Part shown: in pieces, positions 21,847 to 34,927 of the stretch | Layout of the letters: the number at the start of each line of letters is the position of its first letter | Numbering within the stretch: position 1 is the stretch's first letter | Source of the DNA: Zeugodacus cucurbitae | Taxonomy: Eukaryota; Arthropoda; Insecta; Diptera; Tephritidae | Assembly (NCBI RefSeq): GCF_028554725.1 | Contig: NC_071671.1 | Location: 54,020,501-54,084,500, forward strand | Reading direction: 5' to 3' | DNA length: 64,000 nt | The notes under the pieces: generated by a model | The model's database searches: none | What the model saw: only the letters and a program-made list of their open reading frames with translations | Told to the model about the DNA's origin: nothing | Translations under genes and position numbers: made by a program

Positions 21847-23572
21847 AAAATGTGTTTTTCTTTAAAATAAATCGATAGTGTTACCTAAAGAAATTCGAGT
21901 TTCTCAATTACATGCATATATACATATATAATTTATTGGATACTCAAGTGGTCATCCGATATTGTTCGGAATATTTTTAATATTTTCTGTTATCAACAAT
22001 GGACTTCATCTCTACAATATTTAAGTGTTATTTTCGGAGCTTCCGAAGGATTATGATCTTTCCTTGTGTACTCCTTGATGTTCGACAAATCCGTATATCT
22101 TAAAGGTATTAAACCTATTTCGACTGGCTAAGATATGTATTTTATGATTTATTTTTTTTATAGTAGAAATGCTTTGGGGATTTTAAATGTTAGTCGAGTG
22201 CGATATTTATTGCCTTTTACGCCAACTACAGGACTAGACTTATAGGAGAATGGAAGGTATAGAAATAGTCGAGTTCTGTTCTTAAAGTCCTGTTTGAGCA
22301 AGGAAAGTTTGATCAAACAATTATAATCCTTTTATGCTAATGACAAAGTTGTTATTTGGGGACCAGAGCACCTTAAATAATATTAGAAATGAAATCAACA
22401 ATTCAAAAATTCATACTTGAATTCCAAACTTGGATTTCAATATAGATTTGTAACTTATTTCGAGATTTTCCATTTTGTAATTATCATCTGGAATATTCTG
22501 CAATCGTTTTTGGCTATGTTTATATGGTAAGAAAATCTGATCCTCGTAAAAAACAGTTTATCTTGATTTTCACGCCTCTGATTAGAGTCTTTAGCTTTAG
22601 TAGTTATTTTGGGGATGACAAACTAGACTAAATTTACTATTATTAAAAGTGTTTTTTTTTTTTGAATTTCTATAATCAAGGAAAATATTATTCCAAAGTA
22701 GTTTAAACTACATCCTACTACATTTTAACATCCAACTAATGCTTTGCCGAAGTACACACAATACATAATACAAATAAATATAATATGTATGTCTGTCTTC
22801 TTGCGAAAATCTTAAATTCCCATTCTCAAGCACATAAATTTCAAACTTCCGACAAGTCAAAGCCTATAAATAAAATATGGCCAAAAATGAATTGTTTTCT
22901 TATCGTGCAAAGAAAAAAAGTTTGCGAAAAATCTAAAAGTCGTTTATCAAAAACGAAATGCAACCGAATATAATAATCATGATGGCCGTTGGAGTCTTGA
23001 AGAAAAAAGACTGCAGAAACCATGAGCAAAATGAAAACAAAAAACGCAGACAAGCAACATTTGTCAGAAGAACGACAGTTAGACGAATGAAAGGTGAACA
23101 AAGATATGCCAAAAACGAAAAAATTTAACACAAAAGTCTCAGAAAGACTTGCGCAGGAAAAAAATCATACATTGTAACAATATGGCAAAGATGTTGCGTT
23201 AAATTTGAATTGTGTCGGCGAATCCTTTCTTACAGCAACTGCTGGTCGATATAAGGTAGAAATAAAGGGTGTCTAGACGGTAATGATCGATTTTCAATGG
23301 TTTCTTCAAATTTGAGCTTTAAAAATACGACAGAATAATGAACCCGGTCACTCTAGTAATACGTATTGAGATCTTCATTTCTTTAAGACATAGAAAATTG
23401 ATTGTACCTCGAAAAACTTGAATAGCGGATCTTTAGATAGCTGTAGATCGGTGTAGAATTTAGTATTCTTTTTTATAAAGCTAGGAAAGTCCATAATAGT
23501 AACTCCGCGTTGATCAGCTCGATTATGAGAATTCGAATGGGACGACTAGAGATGATGTCTGAGAGTGATTCC

Positions 23573-23640
23573 GGACTGGAATTGGTTCTGGACTGGAATT
23601 GGTTCTGGACTGGATTTGGCTCTTGGCTGGACTTGGTTCC
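23573..23640 (+). repeat. 17-bp minisatellite, four units
   Basis: Units at 23573-23589 and 23590-23606 are identical (GGACTGGAATTGGTTCT). Units at 23607-23623 and 23624-23640 differ at two and five positions respectively. Confidence 0.9.
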
Positions 23641-25090
23641 GAAAGCTTATTTTCAATTCAGTAGATTACTCTAACGAACTCTTACCCTTATTGGATCAAC
23701 AATCCACATCTATCCGTGAGTATTTAAACATTCCACAAAGATTAACTCATCGGGAACCATAATGGTATCCTGTTTGTCTCGAAATCAAGAGGAACCAGAA
23801 TATTCTCTCGGATGATGAGGAAGAATACAATATTTGGAATTTCAAAAGGCGACACCAAAGCGCAAAGGCGGAACAGCAGTCAAAGTTCTGGAGAAGGATT
23901 TCTATCGGATCATCTTCTTAAGTTCGCGGCCGGGATTTTGGGCGATTTGAGTCTCATGAATTGTTATCTCTGAATCTATATGAATCCATAAGTATTGAGC
24001 TCGATGAGCTTTAGTCCAATAGCCAAGAGAGGCCAAGCTAAAGTCACACTTTGATACTTGGTATCATGAATATAACTGGTATGAATTTATTTTCTTTCTC
24101 TCTCTGATATTCTCATTCGGTCACCCTTTAAGTTATAGCTTAACAATAAGCCAGCATATCACTAACGCAAGCACGATGGCAGGTTGGTAAGTTGAGCTTG
24201 TAGGGCATTTAGACATTTTGCAAATCCTGACAAACGATTGTCGAGCGGCAGACAGATCGCAGGCAACGACAGACGTCGGTTGGTTGGTGGGTTGCTTGTA
24301 CAGACACAACTCGTAAGATTCGCTGCGAATGCACGAACACGCGCACCAATGGTCCAACCAACAACATATCTCTGGCAGGCATCAGACAGCCGCCCGCCAA
24401 CTGCTGCCATGTTGCACTGTGGCATGTCAGACTGCCACGGAAGACAAAGCGTGAGCTCCACAAGAGAGGCCAAAGAAGTGCAGTCACAAAAGAGAAAGAT
24501 GAATTCTGTAGAAAAAATATTAAGAAAAAGAAGTGTAGAAGACATGAAACGAATGCACAAAACCACAAGATCAAATGCGCATCGCTGAAGGCCTCCCCCA
24601 GACAATTCGACATTCAAAATGAAAAATCGCTTGGCTGCTAATATGGCTTGAAAGTGATGTTGTTATTTTTTTTTTTTGTTAAAATTGCTCTTGTTGTTGC
24701 TGGTGCAAATGCTGCGTGTTGTTGTGATCGATCGTTCGATATCGCCTAAAACCAAAACCCAAAAACAAGAAGAAATCAAAAGCAGCGTTGCTTAGTTACT
24801 AAACATGCAACACGAACTTGCAACGCTCTTCTTGCAGCTTGTGTATGTAGACACGTACATACATATTTTTCATTTTCTGCGAAGTTTCGACTTTTTTAAT
24901 TTTTTTCCACTTCATACATTTTTTTGTGTTAACTTTGCGGCGAAAAATGGCCGTCGTGCGCTATGGCGACTAGCGGATGCTGTTGTTGCTTGCTTTGTCG
25001 TGGGTCGGTCGTGGATGCTGTTGTGGCGGCTGAACGGCCACAAGGTTTCATGATTTAGCTGTGCCCTGCTGACGCTGTAAGCTCGCTAGT

Positions 25091-25462
25091 GTTGTTGTTG
25101 TTGTTCATGCTGTCTGTTTGTCATTGTTGTTGTTGTTGTTTGTGCCGCATTGCTGTTGGCGGCATTGGTGCACTATCGTTGCTGCAAATCTTGGCACGTT
25201 TGTAGAGTCGTTAATTCTCATTACATTTTTGTTGTTTTTGCATTTGTTTCCTTGAAAACACTTTTTTGGTTTTGCTTTCTTGCCAACTTTTTTCCAGTGT
25301 TTGTGTTTGTTGTTGTTTTTTTAGATATCTGCCTTGCACTGGGCCCTTGAGCTGTTTTTGCGCATATCTCGATGACTGCCCAACCTTTGCAATCGCTATT
25401 TTGTTGTTGTTGTTGTTGTTAATGGCGTTGCTTTTCGGCTTTGATTGTTGTTGTTGTTGTTG
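25091..25462 (+). repeat. Cluster of (TTG)n microsatellites
   Basis: TTG/GTT runs at 25091-25104, 25123-25140, 25399-25420 and 25445-25462. Read on the minus strand these are CAA runs. They create artificial N/Q- or C/L-rich frames. Confidence 0.9.
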
Positions 25463-27445
25463 TCCTTCTTGCAGCAACAGCAAATGGCCGCAATGCACTT
25501 CACGTTTCTGGCTTTGATTCTACTCCGCTGGCTGTCGGACTGTCGGCTGTCAGTTGTCTCTATACACTTTAGTATGCATGTGTTGTTGTACATTTGTACA
25601 TGTGTATATGTTTGTATATTCATAAGCAACCACCTCCATTTATTCATGCGACTTCTTGCCTGAATTCATTTGTCTCCGATTTTTTATACATTTTATTTAT
25701 CGTCTTTCTTCTGATTTTATTTATTGTTGCCCGTTTGGTTTGAAGGCGTGGGAGCTTGTTGTTGTTGCTTGGTCGTTGTGCTCCAAGTCCCGCTGCGCTT
25801 TACGTTCTACGCCGATGTGGCATTGTTGCTTTTCGCCAATGGCTTGGCATATAAATTTTTACCAATGGCGTTGGTTGTATGTGGTCGCGTTCATGGAACT
25901 TTTTATTGTTTTTGTTTTTGTTATTGTTATTATTGCTCGCCTCACTTTGTGTTGTACAACATCGCCATTTTTTTCTACGATTTTTGTCTGCTCTGTTGCT
26001 TTGACTATCCTTTGGCTTTGTCGCTGGCTTCTCAAGTCTGTCTTTTCGGCTTGTCCGCTTATTTCGTGTCTCCCATTTGTATTCGTTCATTTTTCTGACA
26101 CATTTGTTTATTGCATTGTTGCACTAATCTTTTTTTCTCGTTTGTACTTGACGTTTGCGGGCGTGTTGTCAGGTTTTGAGGAGCAGCAGTCGAGCACTGC
26201 TAGCTAGCTGTTAGCGATGGAGGTCTTAGTATAATATTCATGCATTTGGTTAAATTACAGTAAGCGCCAATTTTAGGGTCGATGTTTTCACTTTCGAAGT
26301 AATTCTCTAAGCAAATAAATGCGGACGAAGTTATATATTTTCACATTATATTTATTTATTAAAACCTATGAAGCTATTCATTTTTTTAGACACTTTTCTT
26401 TTTATAGAAGAATCATCTTGGCGTCGAATATTTTAGATTTTGAACCGAAAAAAGTTATTGAGAATAATTGAGAATAATAGTTTAATGAATAAGATGGATT
26501 CGGATTTTTGTTTTTGCTTTGTGGGTCTTTCGATACGAGTCTATCGGCAAAGCGCTCAGCACCTGGGTACCCAATTAATCTAAAGTCGACTAATATGATC
26601 TAAGTGTGATTCTCTAAATATTTCTTTTAATTTGGAATCTAAGTGAATGTTCTTTTGTGTAGGACAATCAAAAATTATAAAATCCAAAGATTGTCTATTC
26701 GCGAATGCTTGTCATCGCCTTAGCTTATGTCGATTGTAAGGACTCCGGCATTATGTCGAAATATGGCACATATTACGCCAATTTCTAATGAGTTTTAATA
26801 GTATTTTGATGCATTAAGTACTTCATCTTATGAAGACAACCATATAGTGTTCTCAAAACACAGAGGTCATGTACGATGGCCTAGACCTTTGTAAACTCTC
26901 ACAAAAGAGTAACAATATAACATCTGGAATCTAAGATATTTCTGTCTAAAGTTATATGACGAAAGTCAGTCAGTTTCATTAAATTTACGAAAAGCAATTT
27001 TTGAAACTCCTTGAATAACATTGGCATATAGAACAATCAATTGTTTGTAATTGACGCAATAAGATCTCATTAGGAGGCTGTAAAGTCAGAACGTCTCTTA
27101 AATTTTGGAAGTTCTTTTTTATAAAATTGATGGACGAAAATGGGTCATCTTTTTTAAAATAAATTATACAGTCATATGAGAATCTCCAATATTTTTTCTA
27201 TCAACTGAAGATTATTGCATTTTGAAAAGTCGACCACTCCCAGAAGCATCTGCCAACAGTGAGTCGCTTTGGAAATGCCTGACCAAGAGTCAGCAACAAA
27301 AATTAATTTAGCTCATCCGATTTTAATTACCCGTTTCCTAGTTCGTATAGAGCAGGAAAATAATTGTGGGATCTTATCATTGGTATCCGTGGTATTTATA
27401 TTTAGGAGCTCGCAGCATAGCAAAATTTAGCTGCTATATGAGATC

Positions 27446-27466
27446 CATTGATTGATTGATTGATTA
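27446..27466 (+). repeat. (ATTG)n microsatellite
   Basis: Five ATTG units just upstream of the dispersed repeat at 27531. Confidence 0.85.
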
Positions 27467-27530
27467 TTGATATTTGATTTTCAAGACCAAAGTAATATTC
27501 CACTTTCAAAACTTCAGATTTACAAAACAT

Positions 27531-28815
27531 TTTTATACTCTCGCAACAAAAGTTGCTAAGAGAGTATTACAGTTTTGTTCACATAACGGTTGTTTGTAAG
27601 TCCTAAAACTGACGAGCAAAGTTCAAGTCCGGATGTCTGTCTGTCCGTCCGTCTGTCCGTCCGTGCAAGCTGTAACTTGAAAAATTGAAATATCGTAATG
27701 AAACTTGGAACACGTGTTCCTTGGCACCATAAGAAGGTTAAATTCGAAGATGGGCGGAATCGGACCACTGCCACGCCCACAAAATGGCGATAACCGAAAA
27801 CACATAAAGAGCTATAACTAAGCCATAAATTAAGCTATGAACTTAAAATTTGGTACAAACGATTGTTCTAGGAAGGGGCATATTTGGATGTAATTTTTTT
27901 GGGAAAGTAGGCGTGGCCCCGCCCCATACTAAGTTTTTTGTTCAAATCTCGTAAACTGCTAAAGCTATATCAACAAAACTTTCAGGAGTCGTTTTTCTCA
28001 GGTATTTCCTTATACAGTCCAAAAATGGAGAAAATCGGATTATAACCACACCCACCTCCCATATAAAGGTTATGTTGAAAACTACTAAAAATGCTTTAAT
28101 TCAGTAAGGAAAATCAACAGAAGCCTTAAATTTCTTTATAAAGAAGGCACAGGAGAGCTGCATTCAAAATTGTAAACAAAATTTTAAATGGGCGTGGTTC
28201 CGCCCACTTATGGGTCAAAAACCATATCTCCGAAACTACTCGACCAATTTCAATGAAATTCAGTTTGTAATATTTCCCTTGCATCCAAATTATATGTTGT
28301 GAAAATAGGCCAAATCGGTTCACAACCACGCCTACTTCCCATATACCAGAACTTTGAAGCCAATCTGAATCGTTTACTTACAATATATAAAGTAAGCACC
28401 AGTGCAGATATCGGAATAGAACTTTGCACAAATACTGCATTTATAGTGTGGCATCGCTCTTTTAGAAATCGCCAAAATTGGACCATAAGTATTCAAGGCC
28501 TCATACATCGAATATGAGAACCTTAGAGCTTCGAATAAATTTTTAACGAAAAAATAGGTGAATCTCTCAGATATTTTGCGGAAATTCAGAGGGAATATTT
28601 TTCTTCTAATATAATGTCTCCGTGCCTAAAATTCGTGAAATCGGGTCATAACTTCACCTAACTCCCGTATACTTAATATTAGGGTTTTCAAACCTTCCAT
28701 GGACTTTATACCATATATATGACGAATGTATGGGTCAAATTGTTTGTTATCTTACTAAAATTAAATAAATAAATTGCGAGAGTATACAATTTTCGGTTAC
28801 ACCCGACTTAGCCTT
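27531..28815 (+). mobile_element. Dispersed repeat bounded by TATACTCTCGCAA inverted repeats
   Basis: Non-coding repeat of about 1.25 kb. The left arm TATACTCTCGCAA at 27534-27546 is exactly inverted at 28774-28786 (TTGCGAGAGTATA). A CGGTTACACCCGACTTAGCC tail follows the right arm. The interior has a TGTCTGTCYGTCCG tract (27635-27665) and repeated phrases such as GGGCGTGG/CCACGCC and ATATCTCCGAAACTAC. Partial reversed copies are at 7534-7655 and 62540-63130, showing it is multi-copy. No transposase is encoded; its class is uncertain. Confidence 0.75.
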
Positions 28816-30841
28816 TCCTTACTTGTTCAGTAATAGCTTACTACCTTGCTTGATTAGCCATGGTACCATCCTAATCTGAACTTCTCAGAACATGTGAGGT
28901 CTTCATATGATATAACTAAGGATTATAGGATTATTATTTATTTTATAACAAAAATTCTAATTTTCGCAAGAATCTAACAAATAGATTTTTTCAAAAAAAT
29001 TAAGAAAAATTAGGTTAAATAACAACATAGTCCCCAGTAGGTTTTTACATTCGCCAAAGCTAGCGAATAATTTTGCGAAAAAAGTCAAGACCGCATGTCT
29101 GCCATGTTGTTTGTCATGGCGTGACAATTTTATTAGAGGGTTTCCACCCTCGAAATGCGAAAACGAATGAGTAAAACCAAAAATAAGCGGTAGTATTTTG
29201 TCGAAGAGTGCAACATGCCACATGCAACATGCAATTCGCAAAAAAAAAAACAGAACAGGGAACATAGTAAGTTAGAGTGCAGTAAGTTTAGACGCATACG
29301 AATTGTTGTAGATAGTTTGCGGTCGCTGTTATTTTCGACTACGTACTGTGGGTGCTACCAATGGTGCATGGGTGGAGAGAGGTTCTTGAAACATACATAT
29401 TATATGAAATGCCGTAGTATATACTGTATATACATATGTACATATGTGTGTGTTGTTTTGCAAGCGTTTTTTGGCGTGCCACAACCTCGGGCGTATGTGT
29501 TGTTGTTGTTATTGTACTTGTTGTTATTTTCGTTTTTGCCTTGTCGTTTTGCCGTGATGCATGATTGCACAGGCAAACGTTAAACCGCAATTTGATGGAC
29601 AGCTTGAGGTTTTCCGTTTCAGTTAGACAGCGCTACAAATACATATGCAAACATACTGACACATATACATACATCTGTTGTATGTTTCTACTTGTGTGCA
29701 CTTAAAAAGTAGTCTGACAGACCCTCTGCATCAACAAAGTTATTCGTAGGATTCATAAAGCGGCGGCGAGGAAGTCGCTGGCAGCAGCAATTGCTTGGGA
29801 ATTTTCTATTCGCATTTTGGTTGTATGAAAAAAAAAATGTTGTTTTCAGCGCAGAAACTGCATGTTTTTCATATGTCTACATGTGCTTACTAACTAATAT
29901 TATATAAGGGACTTAATTTCTGATTTATAAGAATATCGTGGTTTCACCGTGGGAATTTTTTTTCAATACTTGGATTTTGAAATGAATTTTGAAATATATT
30001 GCCATTTGTATGTAAATGTTTATGCAATAAATATAAAGAACTATGTCAGCTTACGAAATGTGTTTAATAAGCTTACTATAGAGCTTTAAAGCTTTGAAAG
30101 TTCTGCTTCTCTATTTAAAAAAATATATTTTTTATAAACATCACACTAATTTTTAAGAAGATTGTCTCCTCTTACTAACCGTACGGTATATATGCCCGAT
30201 CTAGAATCGACAGTCAATATGACGAATGCCACAAATTGGAACAAGAATTCGGAAAGACTCCAGGTCACAGGATATATTCTTCTTCTTGAGGCTATAATGT
30301 ACACATCCTATGTTACCAAGGCTATATTAAAATTGTTTCATATTGTTGTTGTAGCGTCAGAAAATATACCAGAAATAATTTAAATCAAGACATCCCCTTT
30401 GACAGTTTTGCCTTCAAAAAAGTCTTTATAAATATCCGATCTTTATTTTATATGAGCCATTTCGACCACTTTTAGAAGAAATCTCATATCTGACAACTAT
30501 TCCACCGCTGTGAATTTAATTTGGTTTCAAGATATATATATATGTAATTACCGAATCGATAATTGCACGCCTTTCTTCTCTTTCCCTCTCAATTCGGCGT
30601 TAGTCGGAAATCCCAAGTGTAACCAGGTCGATCTCCACCTGGAACGCTTCCACCGACGGGTACTGTATCGAAAACTTTGCTGTAGTATTTTAGTGTTTAG
30701 TATTAGTGTTAGTTTACAGCTTTAAAATATAGAAAATCATACTATAACCTCAAAATTATTACAAAAATATTAGATGAGAATTTCCCAAATTGAAAAACTC
30801 CGTCTATATGATTCGCTCTTTTTTTAAATAATATTCCCACT
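28816..30841. other. Unique spacer
   Basis: No gene recognised. A short LINE-like patch is at 30570-30690. Open frames at 29215-29590 on both strands are low-complexity. Confidence 0.4.
30570..30690 (-). repeat. Possible small LINE fragment 3
   Basis: CTCCACCTGGAACGCTTCCA, GACGGGTACTGTATCG and AAAACTTT parallel the LINE at 13625-13705 (CTCCACCTGGTCCCTCCAAC, GGCGGGTACTGCATCG, AACACTTT). Short and degenerate. Confidence 0.45.
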
Positions 30842-31300
30842 CTTTTTTTTCAATATTTTTCCACTCTTTTGACATGTCAGCAAGGTTTGCCATTTCATCA
30901 TGGAAAGATTTACGATCCAACAACGAGTCGAAATTATTAAAATTCCGAAGTCCGAAATTCGGAGCCAGTGGCTACGTCCAATTTATGCTCGTCATAATCG
31001 TACTGTCAGATCAACAATTGAGCGTCTAGTGGAAAAATTATAATTCACAAACATAGTACAAAATGTTCCCGTGCCAGTGAGACAAAGAAGTGCAAATAGT
31101 GTCGAGAATATTGCTGCCTATAGCGCATCAATTGAGGAAGACCCAAATAAGTCTCTTACATGTCGTTCTCAAGCGTTGAGCATCTCTGTGACGTCGTTGT
31201 GGCGAATTTTGCGATCAAATTGACACAAGAACCGCAGCCGCTTGACCACCAGAATCGTCGTATGTTCGTGAATTTGGCTGAGCAACAACTTCTAAAGTTC
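30842..31300 (+). pseudogene. mariner family 2, copy 2 (5' half)
   Basis: The ATG at 30900 gives MERFTIQQRVEIIKI, then a small deletion and frameshift, LRPIYARHNRTVRSTIERLV, QNVPVPVRQRSANSVENIAA, EEDPNKSLTCRSQALSISV and SLWRILRS. After another frame change KLTQEPQPLDHQNRRMFVNL follows. It stops at about 31300, before the catalytic domain. The 60 bp before the ATG match the 5' UTR of the copies at 8966 and 34127, but the inverted repeat itself is not clear. This copy retains part of the segment lost in copies 1, 3 and 4. Confidence 0.82.
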
Positions 31301-33371
31301 GTTTACTTTAATCATTCTCAATGATTTTATACCTACCGACCGAAAATAATTTTCATTCGGTTCCTTGCTAAATACTTTTTAATGACTTCCTTGTAATGCA
31401 TTGGGAAGAAATTACCTCTCCAAGGGATTCCCGTTAAAGGGAAATATGGAACGCCATTCAAATGTAATGAGAAACTACATTTGAAACGACGAAGTCGATA
31501 TTAAAAGCGATAAATTTATACTAATGACCTTCATTGGTGATTTATTAAATATTGCAAGGAGTTTAGTGAGGTGAGGTGCAAAAATTTATTAGAAACTAAT
31601 TTTTCAATATATTCCTATAAATTTAGTTGGAATAAAAATTTTGTGTATTTATAATGAGTAACTATGGAATATTATAAAATATTTTTATAACTGGAAACAA
31701 TTAAATTTTTCTCGCAGACTCTTCAACACCCAATGACTTACTTATGCACATATATAAAATTTTACGAATTTCACTAAGAATCACCTCTTGACCAAATGCA
31801 TTTCTAATAAAAAATATTTTTCTTAATAACTCGAAATAACTCACAGCAACGCTTGAGTCGCGAACGCTTGAACTTCATGTGAAACTTGGCAAAATTGCTG
31901 TCCACCAAGCAAGTAGTCGCACGTTCGAATTGCATGCAATTGACGCCATATCTGGCGGTGTCTATCGCCGGCGTGCAAAATCGCTTCGTGCATCTCGTCA
32001 GTAAACGTTCAGCATCAACGTCAGCAACAACAACAGAAACAGCATCACCATTGGCAGCTGCTCAATTGCAAACAACACTCGTGTGTCTCTCTATGGTGTG
32101 TTTGTATGCTTCGTGTCATTGTGTTCCGCTTCTAACAATTGGACAGCCAATGCTGACTATGTAATTATCGGCGATGCGATTGGTTCTGCTGATATTCGAC
32201 AGATAGCACAATAGCAATGGGTTCTTGCTAGTGTTGTTGTTGTTGTTAACTATGGTGCACGTATGTAAATTCCATTGTATTTGTTTTTGTTGTTGTTAAA
32301 GAGTTGGCAAAAAAATAGCCAGTGATTTGCCAATAGACTGACTACTGACCTCAATCAAACAGCATGAGTGGGATATTTGTTGCAAAAACAATTAAAAAAA
32401 TCACATTTATTTTAGGAAATCATTTTTATGGGGATGACCAAGTGCGAGTATATGTACATTCACAGATCGTTAAAAAATATATAATTACTTATGCATATGT
32501 AGAAAAGTATGTGAATTTGATCACATATATATTTATATGTATATATATACATATATTCATATTCAAATGTATATTCAATAAACTCACGCGATATGCTTAT
32601 TTGCGTATTGGCAACCTGTTTGTGTTAGACTTTGCATTGGACATGCAAATTCTGCAACATTCAACTGTCACGCTCGATCAGCAACCAACATAACATAATA
32701 CTACCAATGTGTCAAGTTTCAAGGCCTTCATGCTGAAGAATTTCAGTTTTTATAAAAGCAATTTATTTACTTTTTGTTGCTGAATTTTATCGTTCTCAGG
32801 TTTTGTGCTTGCCATTTTGAAGCTCATATGATTCATATTAAGATTTTATTAACAAGTTCATAGAAAATTTACTTGAAATAAATCATAATTTTATGTAAAT
32901 TAGTGCTTGGAGAGAGTTTTAGATCTAAGAACACTCTCCGGAATTTGATCAACTTTTTTGAGGATAGACAGCTGTTAATGACTAATCTTATGTTGTTTTC
33001 CCGTGGCCAGTAGTAGGCGGTTTATGTACCAGTGATTATTGACTTCTCGCATCCCCCCAAAAAGCTGTCCAATCACGTGACTTAAAGCCTGCTTGATAAA
33101 CCCAATTCGTCACATGAATCAGACCTGACAGACATTTCGGTCAAAATATCAAATAATAGTTTTATGCGCTCTGTGGTTTGTTAGTTTTTGTTTGTTTTTG
33201 AAATTGAAATTGAAAACCGTGAATTATTTGAGCGTAAATAATATTCACAGCTGACGGTAAAGAGTGGATCTATGAGTAAAACTGTTTCTGGATGCGAGAG
33301 TGTTTGGAGAATCTCTTCAAGTTTGCTGCCACTCCAAGCACAACATTTTTGCTTATTTACATAACCTTTAA
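31301..33371. other. Unique spacer
   Basis: No gene recognised. Short GTT tracts lie at about 32233-32247 and 32285-32297. The frame at 31886-32164 starts with TTG, not ATG, and has no motif. Confidence 0.4.
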
Positions 33372-34072
33372 GTGATAAACCTGTTTGTTTCGTCGAAAAA
33401 AGACCTTTTTTCATGAATTATTTTTAGAAAAAATTATTGCTGTAGGTTTATTTTACTTATTATTATATGAAAGTACAACATTTGAAGAATACTTAAAAAA
33501 GTTTTATCGAAAAATAGCGAGGAATAACAGATTTATCGTCGATCTCTGCAGGCACCTCGAAAAAAAGTTGTTGTGCGGTGACCAGCCAACAGCATCACTG
33601 GATCATCCGAAACCGAAAAATCAAAATGCTTTCTTTAGTTTATTAGTATATCTTTCAATTGACGTCGAGTTTTTTAATTTTTAAATTTTTCAATTTTTGG
33701 TACCATTTTCAAGCCAAAATGACGATTTTAGACGAAAAAATCGACCTAATTGTTAGTAATTAAAATTTTTGGAAAAACTCGACGTCATTCGAGAGCTATA
33801 TATATGTAGAATATTTGTTCAAAATTTCAAAACGATCGATGCATTAGTTTTTTCTGTAGGCTGGTCAGCGACTTTAAAAATGACATATTTGGGAAAATCG
33901 ATTCAAAGTTTTGTACACTCAGCGCAGATAGCTGGAGGTACCGTTATTCAACCTGCTGTAACTTCGTTAGTTTTTCTCCGAATGACCTAAAATTTTAACA
34001 CAATATTCTTGAGATGTTGCTGGTTCAGAAAAAAAATAATGAAAAAAAAAAGTTGTCAAACCTTACCCCCCC
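33372..34072 (-). mobile_element. TTAA-flanked non-coding element, family H, copy 1
   Basis: Non-coding element of about 700 bp flanked by TTAA at 33368-33371 and 34073-34076. It is the reverse complement of the element at 43159-43814, matching over most of its length, for example CTCGACGTCATTCGAGAG, GCTGGTCAGCGACTTTAAAA and AGCTGGAGGTACCGTTATTC. The right terminus keeps the C-run end (CCTTACCCCCCC); the left terminus has lost most of its G-rich repeat. No transposase. Confidence 0.8.
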
Positions 34073-34126
34073 TTAAGACACTTCCAAATGGATGCAGGCA
34101 CATTCAATGCTTTCTGCCTTTATACT

Positions 34127-34927
34127 AAAGCGTTTTTCAATAGGGACGCTACTACGCTATATTATTTCCCGCTCTTTTGACATTTCTCTTCAGTAAGTTT
34201 TGCCATTTCATCATGGAAAGATATACGATACAACAACAAGTCGAAATTATTAAAATTTATTACCGAAATTCTTAGTCAGTGGCCTCAACTTTAAGAGTGC
34301 TACTTCCAATTTATGGTCGGCTCATTTCTGGCTGAATGGCTTCCTCAATAAGTAAAATATGCGTTATTGGTTAGGCAGCAATCCACATGTACTCCATGAG
34401 TCACCCTTGTCTTCCGAAGAAATTCCTCTTTGATGATTAAGACCGGCACGTTACTGTGAATGGGAATCGCTACCACTCAATGATAACCGAATATTTTTGG
34501 GTCGAATTGGATGTTATGGATTTTGACAACAGGACGGCGTCACAAGCCACACAGCGAATGTCACAATCGATTTATTGAAAACCAAGTTTGGTGAACGTGT
34601 TTTCTCACGAAATGGTCTAGCCAATTGGCTGCCTCAGTCGTGCGATTTGACGCCGTTAGACTATTTCCTGTGGGCCTACGTCAAATCTATGGTCTATGCC
34701 AACAAGCCCGCGACGATCGATGACCTTCATACGAATATCGAACGTGAAATTGCAGCAGTATCAGCCGATTTATGCTTGAAAATCGTCCAAAATTTGGGTT
34801 CATAGTCTGGATTTCTGCAAGTATACCCGTGGTGGTCATGCAATATAAACTGAGTTCCATACATAATGGCATCGGATGTGTTTTCACAGGAATACAGAAT
34901 TTTATTGATATCCCAAAAAACCCTGTA
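34127..34927 (+). mobile_element. mariner family 2, copy 3 (deletion derivative)
   Basis: The left inverted repeat AAAGCGTTTTTCAATAGGGA is at 34127. The right end is decayed (AAAAAACCCTGTA near 34926). It is about 800 bp long. An internal deletion joins the HTH start (CCAATTTATGGTCG) directly to GCTCATTTCTGGCTGAATGG near 34319. The same junction is in copy 4 at 37151. Confidence 0.85.
34213..34866 (+). pseudogene. mariner family 2 transposase remnant, copy 3
   Basis: The ATG at 34213 reads MERYTIQQQVEIIKIYYRNS and meets an in-frame stop just after. The deletion junction follows, then broken frames with NPHVLH, VTVNGNRYHSMI and QQDGVTSHTANVTI-type segments. The clean C-terminal frame (34575-34800) contains KTKFGERVFSRNGLANWLPQ, SCDLTPLDYFLWAYVKS (around the third catalytic acidic residue) and ANKPATIDDLHTNIEREIAA. 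The stop matching the family end is at 34864-34866. Inactive. Confidence 0.87.

Larger units (their letters stand above)
21847..27530. other. Long unique region with TTG repeats
   Basis: No intact gene recognised. It holds a 17-bp minisatellite at 23573 and several (TTG)n tracts between 25090 and 25465. Long open frames at 24160-24617 and 25656-26207 exist on one or both strands, but they are composition-driven (T-rich, giving F, L, V, C runs) and carry no domain. Confidence 0.4.

Noticed and set aside
24162..24617. Open frames of 116-151 codons on both strands
   Set aside because: Mutually overlapping, no motif, no splice context. Likely chance in a GC-richer patch.
25211..25647. Asn/Gln-rich minus-strand frames
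   Set aside because: Artefact of CAA/TTG microsatellites.
25656..26207. 183-codon open frame with many hydrophobic residues, looking like a membrane protein
   Set aside because: T-rich, TTG-repeat-driven DNA gives F/L/V/C in any frame; an overlapping frame (25724-26098) looks the same. No domain.
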